From assembly GCA_036245525.1 (NCBI GenBank), contig BTPG01000006.1, forward strand, positions 71,174,964 through 71,238,963: a stretch of DNA of 64,000 bases, written 5' to 3'. Under the pieces are notes generated by a model. That model saw only the letters and a program-made list of their open reading frames with translations, ran no database searches and had not been told where the DNA came from. A program made the position numbers and the translations under genes. This document shows positions 1 through 11,400 of this stretch, one piece after another (positions within the stretch are counted from its first letter, which is position 1; each line of letters begins with the position of its first letter). This DNA is from Semisulcospira habei. Taxonomy: Eukaryota > Mollusca > Gastropoda > Semisulcospiridae.

Positions 1-155
1 TCAGATGCAAGAGGTATAGATCCTCATGAGCCCCCGCAATTGCTGAAACCACTTTGTATCCATGTTTCTTTGACGGTTGGGGATCTTTGAAACTGTATTC
101 AGACTGAAAGAGTTCAGAAACACAATCTGCGTCCACTGGTACTGAAAGGAGTTAA
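1..155 (+). mobile_element. TTAA MITE-A, right part (cut by window edge)
   Basis: Family A has termini like TTAACCCCTTCACTGCC and its complement, and core-1 hairpin AGAGGCATAGATCCTCATG with its inverse. Here only the left hairpin arm and the right flank survive, ending ACTGAAAGGAGTTAA. A further core-1 fragment follows at 196-265. Confidence 0.7.
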
Positions 156-589
156 ATCCTCTGTTTCAGGAACAGGTCACGTGGAGCTGAAGCAAAATGC
201 ATAGATTCTCATGAGCCCCATAGGCTTCAGGAGCTCGTCATTAAGATCCCGTAACTCTTCGCAGAAGCCGTCTGCGAGGGATGTGAGTATCCGAAAGGGA
301 CATCTGTGTCGGCGAATAGCCCGCCGGATGTGCAAGCGGCAAGCCAGCATTTTGGCGCCTTGCCGTGCAATGGCATGATTCACATAATATAGTTTCACTA
401 GACACGGTCTACCCGATAAACAACGCGGCCGTGTTCAGGTACGGAAAATAATTAGAAAATAAGTGGGAAAAAATGTAAACAAGACAGGGGTACACTTCCT
501 GCAATGCGGAAAATTTTACACGTGAAAAGCGCTATGATCGGACGAGAGTTAGCGAGGCCCTTAGCGGCTGAGGGTAAGCCGGTTGGGGG

Positions 590-659
590 CACACTGGTTG
601 TTTCACTCGATTCGACACCGCCCAAGCCGGGTAGGGAATCAAGGCAGACAACCAGTGTG
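590..659. repeat. Hairpin family H, copy 1 (degenerate)
   Basis: The arms are CACACTGGTTGTTTCACTCG and the complementary GACAACCAGTGTGG, with several mismatches inside. No flanking inverted repeats are visible beyond the hairpin itself. Confidence 0.65.
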
Positions 660-1104
660 GAATCTATAGTTTGGCGTGCTGGGAAGTGAAGATGTTCTGT
701 GAAGCCACTGAGATGTCATATTTTTCAGCTATTGATTGAATGCAAGACGAAGCGATCACGTGATACGCAACTGGGTTCGTCTGCTACATCCGCCATTTTG
801 TGCAGCAGTGACTGACGGCATCGTCACAGTCTAGTCATAACGATCGCGAATGTGGCTGCTCAGTACACCTTTTGGAACATTATCTTTGTTGGCCCTGCCC
901 TATTACTACATCCAAAAATTACGCGACAACGCATATCTTCGTCGCCGGATTGCAATGTTTGTTGTTACTCACGGTTTCTTGATGCACAAAATGGCCGACT
1001 GCAGACGACGTACGACTGACGCTAGCTGTGTGACCGTCATTTGCATTTTGCAACAAACAGCAGGCCGGTCAAGCTCAGCCTGGATCACGTTTTCGGAACA
1101 CAAT

Positions 1105-1466
1105 CAGATAGGGCTCGGGAAGTTCTCCGCGTTGCCTAGCCGTCGCGGGCGAACCAGCCGCCATCTCAGTGAAGAGGATAGAATAGACTTCCGATGACTG
1201 TGAGTAGCGAAGAAGTGTTTCAACACGTTTTTCTTCATGTTTCTTCCTCTTTGGAAACAAACAAAAACAGATTCTGGTTAGCGGTTTCCGGGTGATGGCA
1301 AGACTTGTTGTTATTGCCTATAGCACGTCAGGACTTTCCTGACATTGTCATCTGACAGTGATTTCAAAGTTCAGTCCCTACTGAGGGCCTTATCGCGAAT
1401 CCTCTCACGGCTCAAGATGGCCGCCACGACTAGCGTGCTGACGTCAGCTTCCCGAGCCCTATAGAG
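1105..1466. mobile_element. Short inverted-repeat element
   Basis: ATAGGGCTCGGGAAG occurs in opposite orientations at both ends, and weaker pairing continues inward (GGCGAACCAGCCGCCATCT against GTGGCGGCCATCTTGAG). No coding content. The class is unknown. Confidence 0.55.
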
Positions 1467-1595
1467 GCATATACTTCCGCAAGTGCAGGAGCTCACGACA
1501 GTCTATGTCTCTCAAGTTGACCCGCTTGGATCGTGTTCATATCAGTTTCTCGTCAGTGCCGATGGGTTAAAATAATAAAAAATAAAAAAGTTGAG

Positions 1596-1797
1596 TTAAC
1601 CCATATCATAATGAGGCTAAAAGCTTCCGCAAATTTGTACACTGCCATATGCAATCTACATCAAGTTATAGTACTTACAGCATGGATAAGGATATAGACC
1701 AATGGCTTTAGTTCAACTGAGGGTGTTGCCAGAATAGTGCTATTTTAGTCAAACCTATTTCACCCACTGGAGTATTCCGGCGAATGATAAGGGTTAA
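1596..1797 (-). mobile_element. TTAA MITE-D, hairpin half lost
   Basis: Family D ends are TTAACCCATATCATACTGAGG-like on one side and GGAATACACCAGTGTG-like near the other, with intact TTAA at both ends. The core-2 hairpin is reduced to TTCAACTGAGGGTGTTGCCAG and a remnant. Confidence 0.75.
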
Positions 1798-2284
1798 CTT
1801 AATGGTGGGGTTTGTGTAAGTAGTGGCCGGGCGGCTGTCATGCTGAGATCGAGAGAGAAGCTACACAGAATAATTCGTGTGCTGGTCTGTGACTTGGCTT
1901 TCGGTCGAGAAACAATGATGAACAGTTCAACCTGTAACTGTCGATTCAGTCAAGTCAGAGATGGCAGACCCAGCGCAAGTTCCCTCCAAAAGTCTTTTAG
2001 TCAGACACGACTGAAACTTTAAAAAAAATCAGTGCCCGAACGTTTTACGAAGTGTGAACGCAGCACCAGCTTCTCTGCAATTAGTCTTCAAGTGGCCGAT
2101 GCCTATTTTATTTCGGAACGCGGGCCAGTGTAATGTCGAGGTCGTGAGTCTGAACCACGTTCGTATTTATCTAAATATATCTGTGCGATCTAGTACCACC
2201 CGCGTAGCCCCACTTTTTAGGGAACGGCAGAAAAATGTTCAGTGCAGGCTTTGTCAAAAAAACGATAGCAATGCGTATGTTCGT

Positions 2285-2335
2285 CTGTGATTTTGACCTT
2301 ACGGCGGCCATATGGCCGTAAGGTCAAAATCACAG
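2285..2335. repeat. Hairpin family Q, copy 1 (near-perfect)
   Basis: CTGTGATTTTGACCTTACGG pairs with CCGTAAGGTCAAAATCACAG across GCGGCCATATGG-like centre bases. Related copies lie at 35709-35757, 37512-37561 and 58779-58820. Confidence 0.75.
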
Positions 2336-2640
2336 AAGAACACGCACCAGTCGCGAATCCAAAAACACGTCAGTTTACGAAATGTCACTGATAAGCCTGC
2401 AAACGGTGTTTCGGATTCGTGACATGTGACAGAGGATCTGACATTCTCGAAAACTTTTTGGGGTTGAAAAAAAACAAGGTACCCATGATGGCGTGACAGT
2501 ACCTCAGTAACCCCCCCCCCTCCCCAACCCCCCCCCCCCCGACCCCACCGCCACCGGCCTCCTCCTCCTCCTCCTCCTCCCCGACGTCAGTGGGGGCGGA
2601 TGACGATAACCATTACGGTTTCAAATTGAGTTTGCTTTCA

Positions 2641-2864
2641 TTGACCCTTTCGGGTTGCCACTGGACGCATATTTTGTTTCTGCAATCCGTGTTCAATCAA
2701 CGACCAAAAGCCACACCCGTCCAAGGAGCATGGATAGGCCTACAAAGTGGTCTCAGCAAGCGGTATAGATCCTCATAAGCCCCCGCAGTCGCGGGGGCTC
2801 ATGAGGATCTATGCCTTTTGCGCAGGGATCGCGTTAACTTTTTTCTCGGCAGTAAAGGAGTTAG
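2641..2864 (-). mobile_element. TTAA MITE-A (TTGA/TTAG ends)
   Basis: Reverse orientation. The core-1 hairpin at about 2762-2818 has a GCAGTCGC loop. The terminal TTAA has decayed to TTGA and TTAG. Confidence 0.72.
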
Positions 2865-2968
2865 CCCTTTGACTGCTACTGACGATACCGTTTGACGGAA
2901 TAGACGCGTCTGGAGTTGCGGGTCTTTCAGTTCTGGTATCGCCAGTAGCAGTCAAGGCCGGGCTAGAG
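2864..2968. mobile_element. 105-bp inverted-repeat MITE abutting MITE-A
   Basis: TTAGCCCTTTGACTGCTACTG at the left pairs with CAGTAGCAGTCAAGGCCGGG at the right, with GATACC/GGTATC further in. The ends resemble a diverged TTAA type without either hairpin core. Confidence 0.65.
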
Positions 2969-3334
2969 GCTAATCGCATGATTTATACCACATATTATGT
3001 TATTCTGTTGCTGTACTATTTTCGGCATCGATCTTTACAGGCCCTTATGAATAACCATACATATAAACAGCTTATAAGTGTACAAGTGGAAACAACCCAG
3101 ACATCCCTTCTGATATCATCACTAGTCTGAAATTTTTTACAAACTAATTTCCTACTTACACCGCACGGATCTACACGTACCCTTATAAATAAAACATATC
3201 AATTAATGACTCATATCTAGACTGCTTGAAACAAGCCAGACAACCTGTCGGATGTTATCACCAGTCTAAGAAACTCAATCCTTTCTCGTAGTCTACATTT
3301 CTGCATTAGCCTGCTGAACCCCAATAACTAACTA

Positions 3335-3853
3335 AAGGCCCCGCCACACGTGCCGGTTGTGCCCCGATTTTGAAGCCGATTCCGATCCGATTGCGATCGG
3401 ATGACGTCAATTATCCGATCCGGTCCCAATCGGCTGGGAATCGGGTGTCTAGAACCTGCTCTATTTTTCCGATCCGAATCGGTCCCGATCGTAAGCTTCA
3501 ACCAATCAGAGCGCATCTCGCAAATCATGTCGTTTCAGCACGGTTTGCAAATGGCGGAATGCAAATGCAAATGTTGTGATCAGAAACCACCGCCGTTGCT
3601 GATGTTTTGCACGCCTCTTCCCGAATATGATGCAAAACTGCTGATAATGCAAGCACATCATCATCACTGTCAAAACTAGCAGCCATTTTGCAGAACAGGT
3701 ACGACTTTGATCTTCGGTTCAAACCGGTCGGCTAAATAAAGTCGGGGAATGTGTGGCGGCAGTGCACACGTTTTTGCAGTCCGGTCCGATCACCTACCGA
3801 TTCGAAACTGATCGGGAATCGGCCTCAAAACCGGACATGTGTAGCGGGGCCTT
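3335..3853. mobile_element. MITE-G copy 1 (519 bp)
   Basis: The terminal inverted repeats are AAGGCCCCGCCACACGTGCC and CATGTGTAGCGGGGCCTT. Inside are many CCGATTC/GATCGG words and ATGGCGGAATGCAAATG. Copy 2 (52670-53140) interrupts a LINE relic, which shows the family is mobile. Confidence 0.8.
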
Positions 3854-3877
3854 AACTCGTATATATTTCGGGGAGCT

Positions 3878-3990
3878 CGGTAGCTCAGGCGGTTCACTGT
3901 CGTCCGAAATGTCGCGGGTTCAGTCTAACCCAGCTGGATCAAAATTCGCTTTTTCTTTGAAATCAAGAAGTTTATCCCTAAACGTTTAAC
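3878..3990 (+). mobile_element. tRNA-like SINE head fragment
   Basis: GGTAGCTCAGGCGGTTCACT resembles a tRNA D-arm/A box and GTCGCGGGTTCAGTCTAACC a B box. The rest does not close into a clean cloverleaf, so I call it SINE-like rather than a tRNA gene. Confidence 0.5.
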
Positions 3991-4275
3991 GTTTTTCGTA
4001 TAGATTTCACACTACTAGTGCTTAAAGCGATTTTTTTTCCAGGAACTAAAGATTAAATAGTTCACAATATATCACCTTGTTATATTCTTGGTATTTTTTT
4101 TTTTTTTTACAATACTGATGCACAAAATGGCTAACTTTTGTGTTTCATCGGATGAGATAGTGGAATGTCGTAAAATGGAAAAAGTTTCTGCTCTTTTTCG
4201 CCATTGTACGTTGGCGAGTTTCCCGTTGCACGCAAGGGCCAGCAGCACACCTCCCCGGCTGACCACGCACATGGA

Positions 4276-4491
4276 TTAACCCATTAGGTCCTGAGGCTGA
4301 TTTTTAAGAAAAATTGCTTATTGTCCTATGAAGGCCGCTTTTCAGATTAGGAGACAGATCAACCATTTTATTTCAAGGGTGGTGCCAGAATAGCTCGGCG
4401 CCTCAGGCGCCAAGCTATTCTGGCACCACCCTTGAACTATCGTAGTCAAATTTATGTGAAGTGATGGGCGTATCAGGATGAAAATGGTTAA
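4276..4491 (-). mobile_element. TTAA MITE-E
   Basis: TTAA is intact at both ends. The core-2 hairpin at about 4374-4434 (TTCAAGGGTGGTGCCAGAAT and its inverse) is almost perfect, with one C/T change in the left arm. Confidence 0.82.
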
Positions 4492-4762
4492 TTGTCACAT
4501 AAAGAGTACAAAAGTCTGTATCAGGTAAGGCAACTTTGAGAACCCGCTGTACTGGCGAATTTTACAGATCAAAGCCCGCTCTGACTAAGAAAACATTAAA
4601 CAAAAATTAACTCCTTCACTGCTGGGATGCACCAAAATCACCCACCCACATCCAACACAGAAAAAGACACCTATCAGCCATAGGCAAGAACCTCGTCAGC
4701 CCCCCCCCCCCTCCCACACACAGACGCGGGGACCTCATACTGCTCCCATTGTTTGTCGTCCG

Positions 4763-4977
4763 TTAACCCGTTCAGTGCCAAGAAAATCCGCACTGCCACC
4801 AACTGCAAGAGGTATGGATCCTCATGAGCCCCCGCAGTTGCGGGGGCTCATGAGGATCTATACCTCTTGCCAACATTTATTAATCCATGTTCCTAGGACA
4901 TCTAGTTGTTTTGGTCTTGAATTAACGAAGATTGCAAAAACACAGTCTGCGTCCCCCAGTGGCACTGAACGAATTAA
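4763..4977 (+). mobile_element. TTAA MITE-A
   Basis: TTAA lies at both ends. Core 1 reads AGAGGTATGGATCCTCATG with inverse CATGAGGATCTATACCTCT: GTAT replaces GCAT in both arms. It shares its right TTAA with the MITE-C that follows. Confidence 0.85.
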
Positions 4978-5187
4978 CCCATTCAGCCCTGACGCACTAC
5001 AGCAGGAGACGGGTCGACCATGATAATTCAAGGGTAATGCCAGATTAGATTGGCGCCTGTCGGCACCAAGCTAATCTGGCACTGCCCTTGAATTATCATG
5101 GTCGATCCATCTCCTGCAACTGGTGCATAGTCATTAGATGACGCCTCCAAAATTTGGGAAATACCGCCGTCGGGCTGAATGAGTTCA
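4974..5187 (+). mobile_element. TTAA MITE-C
   Basis: It starts TTAACCCATTCAGCCCTGACG and ends GGGCTGAATGAGTTCA. The core-2 variant reads TGCCAGATTAGATTGG left and CCAAGCTAATCTGGCA right. It lies in tandem with MITE-A across one TTAA. Confidence 0.82.
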
Positions 5188-5283
5188 CTTGAATTTGCCA
5201 AAGCTCCAAATACATCATGCGTGTCTGCTGTAGAGCGAGCTGAGTGGTTGATCCTATGCATAATACAGGCGGCTATAAAAACA

Positions 5284-7473
5284 TCAGGCCCATCAGGCCC
5301 ACCTAGCCCAGCCTTCCTGCCCTGTGAAGAAGTCTGCCTTCCGCCTCGTCTGCAGCAGTCTCCAGCGCAAGCTCAGAGATCTCCAGAATGAGTGGTGGAC
5401 CAGACTTGCACAGAGGACCCAGCTTTGCGCTGACAATGGTGACTACAGGGGCTTCTACGAAGCACTGAAAGCAGTGTATGGCCCCAGGCACCTGGTACAA
5501 AGTCCCCTGCGAAGCGCGAATGGCCAGGCACTCCTCACAGATAATACCTCCATCTTGAACCGCTGGTCAGAATACTTTCAGAGCCTCTTCAGCGCTGAGC
5601 GCACTGTTCAAGAAGCAGTCGTCCTACAAATCCCACACCTCCCAGTAAAGGTTGAATTGGACGAACCGCCCACCGCTGAAGAGACCCTCACAGCCATCCA
5701 CCAGCTCAAGAGTGGCAAAGCAGCAGGCATTGATGGAATACCGCCAGAGATCTGGAAACATGGAGGCACAGCACTGCACAACAAGCTCCATGACCTCTTC
5801 CTCTGCTGCTGGGAGGAAGGAACACTACCAAAAGATCTCCGTGATGCAGTCGTTATCACCCTGTACAAGAACAAAGGCGAGAAGTCTGACTGTTCCAACT
5901 ATCGGGGAATTACCCTGCTGTCCATTGCTGGGAAAATCCTTGCAAGGCTGCTCCTGAATCGGCTGGTACCTGCCATCGCTGAAGACCACCTCCCAGAGGG
6001 CCAGTGTGGCTTCAGAGCAAACAGGAGCACCACCGATATGGTCTTTGTGCTGAGACAGCTACAGGAGAAGTGCCGCGAGCAGAACAAAGGGCTGTACGTA
6101 ACATTTGTCGACCTAACAAAAGCGTTCGACACTGTGAGCAGGCAAGGCATGTGGCAGATCCTGGAGCGACTTGGCTGTCCCCCAAAGTTCCTCAACATGA
6201 TTGTCCAGCTACACGAGGACCAGCAAGGCCAGGTCAGACTCAACAATGACCTCTCAGAACCATTCCCCATTCTCAACGGCGTAAAGCAGGGCTGCGTGCT
6301 GGCACCGACCCTCTTTACCATCTTTTTTAGCATGATGTTGAAGCAGGCCACAGTGGACCTCGATGATGACGATGCAGTGTACATCAGGTATCGTCTCGAT
6401 GGCAGCCTGTTCAACCTCAGACGACTGCAGGCCCACACGAAAACCCTAGACCAACTGATTCGTGAGCTGCTTTTTGCTGACGATGCTGCCCTCGTTGCAC
6501 ACACAGAGAGAGCCCTGCAGCGCATCACGTCTTGCTTCGCAGATGCTGCCCAGCTCTTTGGACTCGAGGTCAGTCTGAAAAAGACAGAGGTCCTCCATCA
6601 GCCGGCACCCAAGACAGTGTATCGCCCTCCTCACATCACCATTGGCGAGTCTGAACTAAAGTCAGTGCACCAGTTTACTTACCTTGGCTGCATTATCACG
6701 TCGGATGCCAAGCTGGATAAGGAGCTTGACAGCAGGCTGGCAAAAGCGAACAGCGCTTTCGGGCGACTTTTCAAGCGGGTGTGGCACAATCAACAGCTGA
6801 AAACAGGCACCAAGATCAGCGTGTACAGAGCTGTGGTCCTCCCCACCCTGCTGTATGGTTCCGAGTCCTGGGCCCTCTACCGCAGCCAACTACGACTCCT
6901 CGAACGCTTCCACCAGCGCTGCCTGCGTACCATCCTGGGCATTCACTGGAGTGACTATGTCACCAACGTCGAGGTCCTTGAACAGGCTGAAACTGTGAGC
7001 ATCGAGGCTTTGCTGCTGCGGACACAGCTCCGCTGGGCGGGGCATGTCTCCAGGATGGAGGATCATCGCCTACCAAAGATCACCCTGTTCGGCGAGCTTG
7101 CTACTGGACACCGTGACAGAGGGGCACCAAAGAAGAGATACAAAGACTGTCTCAAGAAGTCACTTAGTGCCTGCCAAATCGACCACCACCAGTGGTCTTC
7201 GCTTGCTGCGGACCGTGACACCTGGCGCTCCACCATTTACAAGGCAGCTGTCTCCTTTGAGGACTCTCACAGAGCTAGCCTTAAGGACAAGCGGCTCAGG
7301 AGAAAAAACAGAGATGCCGCAGCTCAGAACCCTGGCCATACCTTCCCCTGCAGCCACTGCGGTCGAACCTGCCTGTCTCGGATTGGCCTCCGCAGCCACG
7401 AACAAGCCTGCAGACGTCGTGGCGGGCAACTCCTATAAAATCTTCGTTCGCGAAGTCAAGCCAAGATAGAGAG
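5284..7473 (+). mobile_element. LINE-A copy 1, 5'-truncated RTE-like non-LTR retrotransposon
   Basis: This copy lacks the endonuclease and 5' UTR but is otherwise close to copy 2 at 11249-15209. A 9-bp direct repeat ATAAAAACA at 5275-5283 and 7474-7482 looks like the target-site duplication. The 3' end shares CTTCGTTCGCGAAGTCAAGC with copy 2, then differs (AAGATAGAGAG here, an ATG repeat in copy 2). Confidence 0.88.
5324..7438 (+). CDS. LINE-A reverse transcriptase (704 codons, intact)
   Basis: The ORF encodes the C-terminal part of a LINE polyprotein: reverse transcriptase, connection region and zinc finger. Visible motifs are SGKAAGIDGIPPEIW, FVDLTKAFDTV (about residue 261, first catalytic Asp), GVKQGCVLAP and FADDAAL (about 384, catalytic Asp pair), the RTE-type tail LLYGSESWAL and LRWAGHVSRMEDHRLPK, and a terminal C-x2-C...H...C finger (CSHCGRTC, SHEQAC) from about 676. 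The GTG at 5324 is only the first start-like codon: the frame is open back to the truncation point, so the true N-terminus is missing. It has no stop or frameshift in 2.1 kb, which argues for a young insertion. Clade assignment (RTE or related) is inferred. Confidence 0.9.
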   Translation: MKKSAFRLVCSSLQRKLRDLQNEWWTRLAQRTQLCADNGDYRGFYEALKAVYGPRHLVQSPLRSANGQALLTDNTSILNRWSEYFQSLFSAERTVQEAVVLQIPHLPVKVELDEPPTAEETLTAIHQLKSGKAAGIDGIPPEIWKHGGTALHNKLHDLFLCCWEEGTLPKDLRDAVVITLYKNKGEKSDCSNYRGITLLSIAGKILARLLLNRLVPAIAEDHLPEGQCGFRANRSTTDMVFVLRQLQEKCREQNKGLYVTFVDLTKAFDTVSRQGMWQILERLGCPPKFLNMIVQLHEDQQGQVRLNNDLSEPFPILNGVKQGCVLAPTLFTIFFSMMLKQATVDLDDDDAVYIRYRLDGSLFNLRRLQAHTKTLDQLIRELLFADDAALVAHTERALQRITSCFADAAQLFGLEVSLKKTEVLHQPAPKTVYRPPHITIGESELKSVHQFTYLGCIITSDAKLDKELDSRLAKANSAFGRLFKRVWHNQQLKTGTKISVYRAVVLPTLLYGSESWALYRSQLRLLERFHQRCLRTILGIHWSDYVTNVEVLEQAETVSIEALLLRTQLRWAGHVSRMEDHRLPKITLFGELATGHRDRGAPKKRYKDCLKKSLSACQIDHHQWSSLAADRDTWRSTIYKAAVSFEDSHRASLKDKRLRRKNRDAAAQNPGHTFPCSHCGRTCLSRIGLRSHEQACRRRGGQLL

Positions 7474-7482
7474 ATAAAAACA

Positions 7483-7702
7483 AAAAGGATTATGGGTGTA
7501 GACGCCCACAGTAGACACTCGTATCTCTTATTTATCTGTCTTAATGGATTCACCATGAGACCGTCATTAGTCGCTATGGGTTTATGGTAAACCGCTGAAC
7601 CGTCCGTCGGCACTTACCATCAAATTTGTGTGTTTCCCATAAGGAAAAATCACCATGGAAAGTTGGAAACACATTGATGTATTGTTTCTACTTTCTTCTA
7701 TT
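7483..7702. other. Spacer, nothing recognised
   Basis: This is AT-rich sequence between LINE-A copy 1 and repeat R1, without an ORF or repeat that I could place. Confidence 0.5.
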
Positions 7703-8320
7703 TTTAAGTCCCTTCTATTTATAGAAGGGACTTTTTAGGACGGGTCGCGGTGGGGCAAATTTAATAACAAGTCCATGATGTCAAAGGCGGGCAGACTAAA
7801 CCTATAACAATTGAAGTAACAAGATAAACATTACGTCATGTCACGCCGGCTAACCTCGCTGCTGAACGTACATTTGGCGCGAAGCGCCGTATGTGCGTAT
7901 GTATGTGCAATTGTATGTATGTATGTGTGTGCGTATGTACAGAATCTCCGAGATTTCTGTACACACAAGCTTGAAACTTTGCGAAAAACTTTCTTAAGTG
8001 GGTGGCTAAGAGAGCCTCCGAGCATATTGTAATTGCATGTCTCATTGAAGACATAAACAACCGTTTATAGGAAGTCGGTTGACCCAGATTAGAATCCGTA
8101 ATTTTTGTCATATTTACTTGAACGTTTGCATATAGCTAGCTTGGAGAAAGACATTGGATGAGTTCATTAGCCAGCTTTGTATCCTTTCAACTTCTTTAGT
8201 AAAAAATAATTCTTTTAAGAAAATATTTCAACAGTAAAAAAGACTTCACTTCTAGAGAAAGTCAAACACTGCCGGTGACGTAGTAAAAGAAGCAACTCCG
8301 TCACCACGCAGACACTGATA

Positions 8321-8463
<143 letters not shown>

Positions 8464-8464
8464 T

Positions 8465-9513
8465 TATGCGCGCATCTCCAAGAGGCATAAATCATCGTGC
8501 GTCTGTAGGGCGCATGAACATCTATGCCTCTTGAGGATGTTTGGAGCGCGCGCATGCACTCACGCACACGCACACGCAAACACACATCGACGCGCTTTCA
8601 GAAGAGCATGCATGTGTACTTAGTATAGCATGTTAGCTAAGTAAAGTCAACCTGGTTTCACACAAATTATAGCAAGACTGAAATTGTACCGTGAAATTCT
8701 AGTTTTGTCACCGTTTTCGCAAGCCTTGAAGCGAAAGCGAAACTCATATAAATATAAAATTACGTAAAAACCAAAAAAAATACGTCATGACAAATGACGT
8801 TTGAAAAACCAATGACACATATGCGCGCATCTCCAAGAGGCACAGATCCTCAAGTGCCCGGATGGCACTATGCCTCTTGAGGATGTTTGCAGCGCGCGCA
8901 TGCACTCACGCACACGCACACGCAAACACACATCGACGCGCTTTCAGAAGAGCATGCATGTGTACTTAGTATAGCATGTTAGCTAGGTAAAGTCAACCTG
9001 GTTTCACACAAATTATAGCAAGACTGAAATTGTACCGTGAAATTCTAGTTTTGTCACCATTTTCGCAAGCCTTGAAGCGAAAGCGAAACTCATATAAATA
9101 TAAAATTACGTAAAAACCAAAAAAAAATACGTCATGACAAATGACGTTTGAAAAATCAATGACACATATGCGCGCATCTCCAAGAGGCACAGATCCTCAA
9201 GTGCCCGGATGGCACTATGCCTCTTGAGGATGTTTGCAGCGCGCGCATGCAAACACGCACACGTATACACACACATCGACGAGCTTTCAGAAGAGCATGC
9301 AGGTGTACTTAATTTAGCATGTAGCTAGATAAAGTCAACCTGATTTCACACAAATTATAGCAAGACTGAACTTGTACCGTGACATTCTAGTTTTGTCACC
9401 AGTTTCCCCCAAGTCTTGAACGAAAGCCAATCTCATATTACTTTAAATATAAAATTACGTAAAAACAAAAAAATACGTTGTGACAAATGACGTTTGACAA
9501 ACCAATGACGCAG
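8465..9513 (+). repeat. Three tandem ~350-bp units inside R1
   Basis: Units begin ATGCGCGCATCTCCAAGAGG at 8465, 8821 and 9168 (periods 356 and 347). Each holds a core-1-like hairpin (CCAAGAGGCA...TGCCTCTTGAGG) and CATCGACG(C/A)GCTTTCAGAAG. The R1 copy at 47447 has one unit only. Confidence 0.9.
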
Positions 9514-9739
9514 GTGCACTGCGCGGCGCGCCCCTTCTAGAGTTCACAATGACGCATTGGCACATCTGCGAGGCTTTCTCGGAAGGTGATATTTCAACAT
9601 CAAAATCAAGTCAAAGGCAATAGGTCGAGACCCTTGACAGCGAAGACAGATCTCATATAGAAGGGACCTTGTGGGCTATGGTTCATCCCATCTTGTTACA
9701 TCTCTATTAGTCAAGCTTCGTTTTCCTTTTGTCATTTTA

Positions 9740-9971
9740 TTTTGTTGTTTGTTTATTTGTTTGTTGATTTGTTGGTTGGTTGTTTGGTTTGTTTGTTTGT
9801 TTGTTTATTTAAAAAAATGTTTGTTTGCTTGCTTTTTTGTTTGTGTGTTTGTTTGTTTGCTTGCTTGTTTCGTGTTTGTTTGTTTGTTTGTTTGTTTGAT
9901 TGTTTGTTTGTTTGTTTGTTTGTTTGTTTGTTTGTTTGTTTGTTTGTTTGTTTGTTTGTTTGTTTGTTTGT
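9740..9971. repeat. TTTG microsatellite
   Basis: Imperfect TTTG/GTTT repeats become perfect from about 9898 to 9970. The long reading frames across it are artefacts. Confidence 0.97.
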
Positions 9972-10306
9972 CGATTCTTAGACTCTAACATGTATTTTTA
10001 TATTTTTATATTCTTATTTTTTTAAATAATATTTCAAATTATTTTCTTCTGGTTTTCTTCTCCTTCCTTCTCAATTTTCCTTCTTTGTTTCTTTTTCCTT
10101 TATTTCGTTTCATTCAGTTTACTTTACGTCATTGAATAGCGACTGCTCTATTCTGGTCGTTTTATGTCCTTATTTCAAGGACCTTAACTAATACAATGGG
10201 GAGGGGGGGGGGGGTATGGGAATCATGTACACGCCCACCTCTTGATTTGCTGTAATCGTGGTTTTTATCTCCGCATAAAGCCGAGCTGAAACTGCAGCGT
10301 CAGACA
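9972..10306. other. T-rich spacer, nothing recognised
   Basis: T- and TTC-rich sequence with a G12 run near 10201-10214; no gene or palindrome seen. Confidence 0.5.
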
Positions 10307-10529
10307 TTAACCCCTTCATTGCCCAGTAAAACTGTACACCCTAAATCGAACTCAGTGCAAGAGGTATAGATCCTCATGAGCCCCCGCATTCGCGGGGGCT
10401 CATGAGGATCTATACCTCTTGCTGAAAACAATTTGTATCCATGTTCCTTTGACGGCTGAGGCTCTTTGACGTTAATTTGTAACGATTTCCCAGAACACAA
10501 GCTGCCTCCACAGGCGGTGAAGGGGTCAA
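10307..10529 (+). mobile_element. TTAA MITE-A
   Basis: It starts TTAACCCCTTCATTGCCCAG and ends GGCGGTGAAGGGGTCAA (TTAA to TCAA). Core 1 uses GTAT in both arms and a GCATTCGC loop. Confidence 0.84.
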
Positions 10530-10569
10530 GTAGCTTCAGAGAACGCGTACTCTATGGGAAATACCGTTC

Positions 10570-10720
10570 CTAGTTATCGACCGTGATAGTTCAAGGTTAG
10601 TGACATTGAACTTGTCGGCACCTCAAAAGGCGCCTCAAAATTTAAATCTGCCACTATCCTTGAGCTCCGACGCCTTCAAAGGCGCCACGTTTAATCTGCC
10701 ACTGCATTTGAGCTATCGTA
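10570..10720. mobile_element. Decayed core-2 element
   Basis: ATAGTTCAAGGTTAGTGACA, GGCGCC words and GCCACTATCCTTGAGC recall core 2, but the arms no longer pair well and the termini are lost. Confidence 0.45.
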
Positions 10721-10839
10721 GTCCAATAGTATAATGTATTCCTCGTCGAGGTAAGAGATATGAGGGGAAAAAATATTAGTAAAAGGGAGAGAATTATGCA
10801 TCACAGGCCAATGTTCACAGATCTATGATCACTTGCCCG

Positions 10840-10918
10840 ATGCACAGTTCTGTCCCTTACTACCGCTTTTTGTCTACCCGGGTAGACTTTGAAATAAAGC
10901 TGGTCGGAGCGCATTCCG

Positions 10919-10951
<33 letters not shown>

Positions 10952-11235
10952 TGTGTATGTATGTGTGTGTATGTGTGTGTGGTGTAGTTTGCTGTGCTGT
11001 GGTGTGGTGTTTGTGTGTGCGTGTGGGTACGTACGTATACATGTGAAAGTACATTTTTGGCTCACGTGCAAAGCAAAAGTGAGTCTATGTTATGGGCCAG
11101 CGGTCGTCCGTCCATCGTAAACTTTAACGTTGGCATTTTCTCGGAGAATTTTCAAGCCACATTCTTCAAACTTGGCCCAAGGATACTTTGTGGCGAGGCC
11201 TTTCTAAACATACCAATTTGAGTGACCTCTCACAA
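10840..11235 (+). repeat. Dispersed GGTCA-rich repeat, copy 1 (split by LINE-A)
   Basis: GT-rich start, then GGCTCACGTGCAAAGCAAAAG, TAAACTTTAACGTTGGCATT, AAACTTGGCCCAAGGATACT and CTCACAAAGGTCAAGATCAC. It matches 16870-17220 closely. LINE-A copy 2 entered just after GGTCAAGATCAC. Confidence 0.82.
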
Positions 11236-11400
11236 AGGTCAAGATCACCATCATCATCATGGCGGCTTGACTTCGCGAACGAAGATTCTATAGGGCTTGC
11301 CCACGTCGTCTGCAGGCATTTTCGTGACTGCGGAGGCCAATCCGGGACAGGCAGGTTCGACCGCAGTGGCTGCAGGGGAAGGTCTGGTCAGGGTTCTGAG

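Noticed and set aside
850..1197. 115-codon frame as a small host protein
   Set aside because: No recognisable domain, and its second half runs into an inverted-repeat element.
5899..6528. 209-codon minus-strand frame
   Set aside because: It is a shadow of the LINE-A reverse transcriptase; the same shadow occurs in copy 2 at 12200-12664.
10919..11235. AAGGTCA words as nuclear-receptor response elements
   Set aside because: They belong to a dispersed repeat present in several copies, so motif matches alone carry no weight.
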